A stretch of 6,978 nt of DNA, taken from positions 1 through 6,978 of the forward strand of contig JACMMA010000405.1 of the NCBI GenBank assembly GCA_014379275.1, read 5' to 3'. The notes beneath the pieces are model-generated. The model was not told where the DNA came from and made no database searches. It worked only from the letters and a program-made list of their open reading frames with translations. Both the position numbers and the translations under genes were made by a program. Within the stretch, counting starts at the first letter, position 1; every line of letters begins with the position of its first letter. Source of the stretch: Armatimonadota bacterium (lineage in GTDB: Bacteria; Armatimonadota; Armatimonadia; Armatimonadales; Armatimonadaceae). Positions 1 through 3,575 of the stretch are shown piece after piece.

Positions 1-138
1 CGGGAGGAAGTGGCGCGGCACCCGTCCTCGCTGGGCGACGCGGGGGTGGCGGTCGCGCGGCGGGCGCGTGAGTTCGGGGGCGGCGCGATCAACGACGACG
101 TGTGCCTACTCCTCGCCCGCTGCACCGAAAAAGGTTAG
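1..138 (+). CDS. C-terminal fragment of a probable SpoIIE/PP2C-type serine phosphatase
   Basis: The first frame is open from the window edge to a TAG at 136-138 and gives the last 45 residues of a protein that begins outside the window. The tail contains ARRAREFGGGAINDDVCLLLARC, typed here as two parts: ARRAREFGGGA then INDDVCLLLARC. Such a Gly-rich stretch followed by N-D-D and a hydrophobic beta strand is the usual C-terminal ending of PP2C/SpoIIE-type phosphatases, where the Asp pair helps bind the catalytic metal. Those enzymes dephosphorylate Ser/Thr on partner proteins such as anti-sigma-factor antagonists. The catalytic core is outside the window, so the assignment rests on one short motif. 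No clear terminator follows. It does not look functionally linked to the downstream genes. Another protein ending in a similar strand is possible. Confidence 0.6.
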   Translation, partial: REEVARHPSSLGDAGVAVARRAREFGGGAINDDVCLLLARCTEKG

Positions 139-447
139 TCGGGGCGATTAGACACTGCATTGATCTCGGGCCGCACGGTGCCCCCGCCTGATCGCCCTGA
201 TATGTCGCCCCCGCCCAGATCTCAAAGTCGGACTACACTATTTTTCCGGTGTGGCAACCGAGTTAGTGAGGTTCCGTTTTTGGAGTGAGCCTATACAGGA
301 CCACTTTGGTGCAATATGGGGTAGAATATGCAACAGAAGCCTTCGGATATCCGATTCTGGTACCTTTTGGTTTCCTGAAGGACGGACGGATCTCCGTCGC
401 AGGTAGATCCGTGTTCGAGCCGTATTATTTACAGAAAGTCAACTGCC
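139..447. other. Non-coding region upstream of the small lipoprotein gene
   Basis: About 310 bases without a convincing gene. A GTG-initiated frame from 285 to 545 exists, but it has no SD, no recognisable motif, and runs about 100 bases into the lipoprotein gene. GGGCGAT near 143 can pair with ATCGCCC near 191, but the arms are about 40 bases apart with no T-run, so it is not a convincing terminator for the upstream gene. Hexamers resembling -10 boxes occur (TAGAAT at 322-327, TATTAT at 423-428) but none has a good -35 at the right distance. The only structured element is the inverted-repeat cluster at 385-412. Confidence 0.6.
385..412 (+). promoter_or_regulatory. Overlapping alternative hairpins ahead of the lipoprotein gene
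   Basis: ACGGATCT (386-393) is perfectly complementary to AGATCCGT (405-412), giving an 8-bp stem with an 11-nt loop. The same left arm can instead form a tight 6-bp hairpin, GACGGA (385-390) with TCCGTC (393-398). The two are mutually exclusive. The element ends 35 bases before the lipoprotein ATG, so it would lie in the 5' leader if transcription starts upstream. A regulatory role is inference; chance is possible at this size. Confidence 0.3.
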
Positions 448-795
448 ATGAATACAAAGACGTCGTTCTTTCAAACCAGAGCCTTTTTTCCGACGGCTGT
501 AATGCTGTTATCTGCAGTGGGCATCGCCGTTTGTGCGGGTTGTAGCAATCCTGCGGAAGAAAGCACGGCGGCAAAACCGCGTTCTTCCTCCGCCCCTCGT
601 ACTCCCGAGTCTCCCTCCGGCTCAAGCGCCGTTGTTTTCGACGCCCCACCTTCGGACCCCACCGCGCCTGATCCGCGCCGCATGGCGGCCGGGCGGTTGC
701 CGGGAGGAGTCAGCCGGTCTGCGGAAGGTAGCATCGTCGGCCCGCCTTCGGACCCTACCGCACCCGACCCGCGTCGGGCGGCGTCCGGGCAATAA
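448..795 (+). CDS. Small Pro-rich lipoprotein with a 12-residue internal repeat
   Basis: A 115-residue protein whose N-terminus is a lipoprotein signal peptide: a short polar/basic n-region (K4, R11), a hydrophobic core from about 13 to 28, and a lipobox ending CAGC with the lipidated Cys at 32. Position -3 is Cys rather than the usual Leu, a mild deviation. The mature part (33-115) is rich in Pro, Ser, Ala and Arg, has no predicted fold by eye, and carries PPSDPTAPDPRR twice (67-78 and 99-110), the second copy close to the C-terminus. I do not recognise a family. It is probably an envelope-anchored, disordered protein. The ATG at 448 is chosen because it places the signal peptide correctly; upstream there is only a weak purine patch (AGAAAG, 432-437). 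The next gene is 288 bases away, so it is probably a single transcription unit. The signal peptide and repeat make a real gene likely; function is unknown. Confidence 0.7.
   Translation: MNTKTSFFQTRAFFPTAVMLLSAVGIAVCAGCSNPAEESTAAKPRSSSAPRTPESPSGSSAVVFDAPPSDPTAPDPRRMAAGRLPGGVSRSAEGSIVGPPSDPTAPDPRRAASGQ
646..681 (+). repeat. Lipoprotein peptide repeat, copy 1 (PPSDPTAPDPRR)
   Basis: Codes residues 67-78 of the small lipoprotein. It is identical in protein sequence to copy 2 at 742-777, 60 bases downstream. The two 36-base copies differ at seven positions, all synonymous third codon positions. Confidence 0.85.
742..777 (+). repeat. Lipoprotein peptide repeat, copy 2 (PPSDPTAPDPRR)
   Basis: Codes residues 99-110. 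The similarity continues weakly beyond the repeat (MAAGR after copy 1, AASGQ after copy 2), suggesting an old duplication of a slightly longer unit. Confidence 0.85.
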
Positions 796-890
796 ACGCT
801 CGGTGGTCCGACGAACCCGCCCGACGGCGGTATTGCAGAGAGAATCGATGTCTCCTTTTTTCGGGAGTGGAGACACTTCGGCGCATTACT

Positions 891-914
891 CAGGTGATAA
901 GGTGATCATTCCGG
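891..914 (+). repeat. Composite direct repeat upstream of the regulator, copy 1
   Basis: CAGGTGA (891-897) is followed six bases later by GATCATTCCGG (904-914). The same two blocks recur at 1014-1032 with a one-base gap. It lies in the 288-base non-coding stretch 796-1083 between the lipoprotein and the regulator. A binding-site role, for instance in autoregulation, is inference. Confidence 0.4.
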
Positions 915-1013
915 TCACAGATTCGGATTGGTAAAGAGACCCCGGTGACGGTTGGGGGACGATCCGTGACTCTTATCGCTCCGGCGTACATAGGACAGAA
1001 AGACTGTATTGAA

Positions 1014-1032
1014 CAGGTGACGATCATTGCGG
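1014..1032 (+). repeat. Composite direct repeat upstream of the regulator, copy 2
   Basis: CAGGTGA (1014-1020), one base, then GATCATTGCGG (1022-1032). It matches copy 1 at 7 of 7 and 10 of 11 positions. It ends 14 bases before the candidate -35 box at 1047, a suitable place for a regulator to act. Confidence 0.4.
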
Positions 1033-1046
1033 ACTACTCCCCACTC

Positions 1047-1074
1047 TTGAAGCCGAGACGACTTAAGGTACAAT
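1047..1074 (+). promoter_or_regulatory. Candidate sigma70 promoter of the regulator gene
   Basis: TTGAAG (1047-1052), a 16-base spacer and TACAAT (1069-1074) match the -35 and -10 consensus at 4/6 and 5/6. Transcription would start near 1081, only about three bases before the ATG at 1084, implying a leaderless or near-leaderless mRNA. A competing -10, CATAAT at 1078-1083, has a poorer -35 (GAGACG, 17 bases upstream); if that one is used, translation would have to begin at the ATG pair at 1135/1138. Confidence 0.45.
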
Positions 1075-1083
1075 GGACATAAT

Positions 1084-2412
1084 ATGGCACCGCCACAGAC
1101 ATCTCCCGCGCCGGCGGTCGGGCTCCATGGCTCGATGATGGCAGACCTACTCACCGGAATTCGACAGGCGATTCTGTCGGGGCAGTATCCCGCAGGAACT
1201 TGGCTTCCGACCGAGCGTGAACTCGCGAGAGATTTCGCGGTTGCTCGACGTGCCGTCCGGCGTGCGATCGATATTCTGTCCGAGGAAGGGTTAGTGGTGT
1301 CTCGACCGCGTTTCCGGCCGGTCGTCTCAAGTCTTTCCGCCAAGCCGTTCTCACTCCCGTCAGCGGCACCGTTGCCCCTCCCCGGGCAACTGGATTACTC
1401 ACACGCCTCTGTTCCTCAGGGCAACAACGCAGGGTCCCGCCTTGTTGCCCTGGTTATGTGGCACGGCGATCCCGAGGAGCAAGGGGTTACCGCCCAGCAA
1501 CGCATCTTCTGGGGGATGAACCGTCGCCTTGCTCAGGACGGTTTCCACGGCGTTTTCCTGGACTTGGGCGGTCCGATTCACCCGGATCAGGAGAACGTCG
1601 ACCGGGCCAAGAAAGACTTGCGTTTCTCCTCGGAGACGGAGAACGCGGAGCGAGAAGCGACCTACCTGCGGTACGCACTCGAATACGGTTTCGCCGGAAT
1701 AGTCTTCTATGCCTATGCCTATCGGCGAAACCGCGAGCTGATTCAGGAGGTCGCTCGGCGCATCCCTATCGTGCTGATCGACCGAATGGTTCCGGGCATT
1801 CAGGCAGACTACGTCGGAGTCGATAATTACCGCGCCCAATATGAGGCAACGAAACATGTGCTTTCGTTCGGACACCAGCGCGTCTTATTTGTGACCAGTG
1901 TGGAGGCGATCAACACGGTGCAGGACCGTGTGGAAGGATATCGCCAGGCAATGGCGGACGGGCCAGACGGACCGTTACCCGAGAATATTCTGACCGCTCC
2001 AGGTCGGTGGACCGAAATAGAGTGGTTGATCTTTAAAAGCTTATTCCGTCTGCCGCACGAGCAGCGACCGACCGCGATATTGTGTGTCAATGACCACATC
2101 GCAATAAATGTTTGCCGACGGTTGCTTGACCTAGGGCTGAGCGTCCCTGAAGACGTTGCCTTGTGCGGTTTCGACGATAACATATCAGTCTTACCCAACG
2201 ACATAAGTCTGACCACCGTTGCACAACCGTTCGAGCAGATCGGGATCACGGCGGCGGAAACGTTCCTCGCCCGCAGTTCAGAAATCTCGCTCCCTCCCCG
2301 CCATATCGAGCTTCCGGCACGCCTCGTGATACGTGCGAGTACGAGCAGTGCCGATACGTTGCCGCCCTCTGAGGACTGGAACCGACCATTGATTAAGTCT
2401 ACACTGACGTGA
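1084..2412 (+). CDS. AraR-like transcriptional regulator (GntR-type winged helix fused to LacI-type sugar-binding domain)
   Basis: A 442-residue one-component regulator. Residues about 19-85 form a GntR-type winged helix: W-L-P-T-E-R-E-L-A at 40-48, the recognition-helix region VARRAVRRA at 53-61 and SEEGLV at 66-71. After a linker rich in Pro and Ser, a LacI/periplasmic-binding-protein-like effector domain runs from about 119 (RLVALVMW) to 420 (RLVIRAST). Its landmarks are VGVDNY at 244-249, the GHQRVLFV strand, CVNDH at 334-338, VPEDVALCGFDDN ending at 366 and a TTVAQPFEQIG segment. This architecture is that of the AraR group, in which a sugar or related small molecule releases the protein from an operator. 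Length fits a GntR/LacI hybrid with a somewhat long linker. No SD precedes 1084; ATGs at 1135 and 1138 are alternative starts just before the conserved domain. It probably controls the genes downstream, whose control region holds a palindrome and a direct repeat. The ligand is not predictable. Fold and role are well supported. Confidence 0.93.
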   Translation: MAPPQTSPAPAVGLHGSMMADLLTGIRQAILSGQYPAGTWLPTERELARDFAVARRAVRRAIDILSEEGLVVSRPRFRPVVSSLSAKPFSLPSAAPLPLPGQLDYSHASVPQGNNAGSRLVALVMWHGDPEEQGVTAQQRIFWGMNRRLAQDGFHGVFLDLGGPIHPDQENVDRAKKDLRFSSETENAEREATYLRYALEYGFAGIVFYAYAYRRNRELIQEVARRIPIVLIDRMVPGIQADYVGVDNYRAQYEATKHVLSFGHQRVLFVTSVEAINTVQDRVEGYRQAMADGPDGPLPENILTAPGRWTEIEWLIFKSLFRLPHEQRPTAILCVNDHIAINVCRRLLDLGLSVPEDVALCGFDDNISVLPNDISLTTVAQPFEQIGITAAETFLARSSEISLPPRHIELPARLVIRASTSSADTLPPSEDWNRPLIKSTLT

Positions 2413-2423
2413 TACATGCCCAT

Positions 2424-2437
2424 ACCGAACCAAACTG
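2424..2437 (+). repeat. 14-bp direct repeat, distal copy (possible operator)
   Basis: ACCGAACCAAACTG, matching ACCGTACCAAACTG at 2543-2556 in 13 of 14 positions, 119 bases apart. This copy starts 12 bases after the regulator stop codon and overlaps a partial palindrome, GAAC-6-GTTC (2427-2440). It may be an auxiliary operator; function is inferred. Confidence 0.45.
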
Positions 2438-2454
2438 TTCCAAAAAATTATCTC

Positions 2455-2468
2455 TGATACGCGTATCA
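2455..2468. promoter_or_regulatory. Perfect 14-bp palindrome, candidate operator of the AraR-like regulator
   Basis: TGATACGCGTATCA is fully self-complementary with a central CG step. It resembles in layout the published AraR operator type (TTGTACGTACAA core), which also has a TAC..GTA centre; the likeness is only in form. It lies 43 bases after the regulator stop and about 80 bases upstream of the -35 of the next promoter. Further TGATAC half-sites occur at 2327-2332 and 2410-2415. A longer inverted repeat (CTCTGAT 2452-2458 with ATCAGAG 2485-2491) encloses it and a run of six T (2477-2482), so a weak role in ending the regulator transcript is also possible. Confidence 0.5.
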
Positions 2469-2536
2469 TTTGCGTGTTTTTTGCATCAGAGGGGAAAAAC
2501 GACAGATCTGGTTCATTATCTGGTCAGAATTTCCTC

Positions 2537-2565
2537 TTGACAACCGTACCAAACTGACGCATAAT
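2537..2565 (+). promoter_or_regulatory. Strong sigma70-type promoter of the pseudopilin gene
   Basis: TTGACA (2537-2542, 6/6) and CATAAT (2560-2565, 5/6) are separated by exactly 17 bases. The expected start is near 2572, giving a leader of about 44 bases. The spacer contains the proximal copy of the 14-bp repeat (2543-2556), so a protein bound there would block RNA polymerase. This is the best promoter in the window and probably drives the pseudopilin and perhaps the genes after it. Confidence 0.75.
2543..2556 (+). repeat. 14-bp direct repeat, proximal copy inside the promoter spacer
   Basis: ACCGTACCAAACTG fills almost the whole space between the -35 and -10 boxes. It is the second copy of the motif at 2424-2437. 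The placement is what is expected of a repressor operator, although no binding protein can be assigned from sequence alone. Confidence 0.45.
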
Positions 2566-2600
2566 ACTGCCATGGTGCTGCGTATATGCACTACACCAAA

Positions 2601-2607
2601 GAAGGAG
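2601..2607 (+). promoter_or_regulatory. Strong Shine-Dalgarno that fixes the pseudopilin start
   Basis: GAAGGAG lies eight bases before the ATG at 2616. It therefore points to 2616 rather than the in-frame ATG at 2586, which lies upstream of the SD. An ATG at 2611 is followed at once by TAA. It is the only clear SD seen before any gene in the window. Confidence 0.8.
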
Positions 2608-2615
2608 TCGATGTA

Positions 2616-3485
2616 ATGACTAGCATTCCCCTACAATCGTGTAACAAGCCCGGACGTTTTGCATTCACACTTATTGAGTTACTCGTAGTTATCGCTATTA
2701 TCGCTATCCTCGCCGCGATATTGTTCCCAGTATTCGCACAGGCGCGCGCCAAAGCACGTGCGACCGCGTGTCTCAGCAATGAGAAACAGATCGCTTTAGC
2801 ACTCCTTGCCTACACGCAGGATTACGACGAGACAATGGTCAAAGGCTGGTACGGACCGAATGGGTTTGGTGAGTCGAATAACACCACCATCTACAAATGG
2901 ATGGATGCCATCGAGCCGTTCGTGAAAAATACGCAATTATTTTCCTGCCCCGACAATCCGAAAGGCTTGGCTGAAGAAGGCAACGAAAGTGCGAGAGGGC
3001 GGTTCATTCCTCACAAGCAACTCGGAACGCCGAACACAGACTCGCGAGGGAGCAACGATAACCGGTACTACGGCTCCTACGCTCTCAACTGTGCGTATTG
3101 GGGCGAACCGCTGAATAAGAAAGGACCCGGCGAGGCGGGCGCGGCTATGTCAAGAATCGAAAGCCCCGCAGACACTATCTGGGTAACCGACGGGAACGGT
3201 TGCTACCAGTTCGCATGGCCGAACGTTAACGAGGACCCGGTCCAAATAAGGTCGGAAGGTGGCTCCAAGTTCCTTTGCGGCGCGTTTTTTAACGTCAACA
3301 ACAAGAACGAGGGCGCGATTGTGGATCGCCATCAGGGTCGCCTGAACGTCGTCTACTGCGATGGGCATGCCAAGAATATCTCCCTGGAATTCCTGATGTC
3401 ACCGGAACAGCGCACGAAATTGCCGGATGGCACCCCGGACCTGGATAGAGGTTTCATCCGCCAGCTCACTCCCGCCGACGACTAG
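2616..3485 (+). CDS. DUF1559-type pseudopilin with H-X9-DG motif
   Basis: A 289-residue type II secretion/type IV pilin-like protein. After a leader peptide of 16 residues with basic K11 and R14 comes the prepilin cleavage and methylation signal A16|F17-TLIELLVV, with the conserved Glu at mature position 5 (E21) and a hydrophobic helix from 17 to about 36. The residue before the cut is Ala instead of Gly, common in this lineage. FPVFAQAR and repeated AR/K follow at 37-48, then CLSNEKQIALALLAYTQDYDE (52-72), split here only in description. The C-terminal region has H239, nine residues, then D249-G250: the H-X9-DG motif of this family. It would be processed by a prepilin peptidase and held in the envelope with its globular domain outside. 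Members are numerous in Armatimonadota and Planctomycetota; a role in binding or displaying extracellular polymers is suspected, not proven. The neighbouring exported enzymes fit that idea. An earlier ATG at 2586 would add ten residues but lies upstream of the SD. Confidence 0.93.
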   Translation: MTSIPLQSCNKPGRFAFTLIELLVVIAIIAILAAILFPVFAQARAKARATACLSNEKQIALALLAYTQDYDETMVKGWYGPNGFGESNNTTIYKWMDAIEPFVKNTQLFSCPDNPKGLAEEGNESARGRFIPHKQLGTPNTDSRGSNDNRYYGSYALNCAYWGEPLNKKGPGEAGAAMSRIESPADTIWVTDGNGCYQFAWPNVNEDPVQIRSEGGSKFLCGAFFNVNNKNEGAIVDRHQGRLNVVYCDGHAKNISLEFLMSPEQRTKLPDGTPDLDRGFIRQLTPADD

Positions 3486-3518
3486 TCCTGCCGGCGTTGC
3501 TGTTCCCAACACGCTCCG

Positions 3519-3557
3519 AATAATCCCGCCTGACGCGCCCCGTCAAGCGGGACTATT
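3519..3557 (+). terminator. Long hairpin between pseudopilin and GxGYxYP genes
   Basis: Arms 3519-3535 and 3541-3557 pair over 17 positions with two mismatches (A-C type) around a 5-base loop, with a GC-rich core and A/T-rich base. Only a poor T-stretch follows (TATTCTTG), so it may be a weak intrinsic terminator, a partial attenuator, or an RNA-stabilising stem protecting the 3' end of the pseudopilin mRNA. It ends 18 bases before the next ATG, and the in-frame stop that limits the next gene's N-terminus (TGA, 3531-3533) lies inside it. Confidence 0.6.
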
Positions 3558-3575
3558 CTTGAACAAATTATAGTC

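Noticed and set aside
285..545. GTG-started 86-residue frame upstream of the lipoprotein
   Set aside because: No SD, no recognisable motif or signal, and about 100 bases of overlap with the better-supported lipoprotein gene.
817..830. CCGCC-4-GGCGG hairpin after the lipoprotein as a terminator
   Set aside because: Five-base stem and no T-run after it; too weak to call.
850..874. GTCTCC...GGAGAC inverted repeat with a T-run in the loop
   Set aside because: The T-run lies inside the 13-base loop, not after the stem, so it is not an intrinsic terminator; six-base arms are within chance.
848..934. Possible 28-residue peptide (ATG at 848) after the lipoprotein
   Set aside because: Only an AGAG-type purine patch upstream and no motif; it is also the tail of a longer shadow frame across the lipoprotein.
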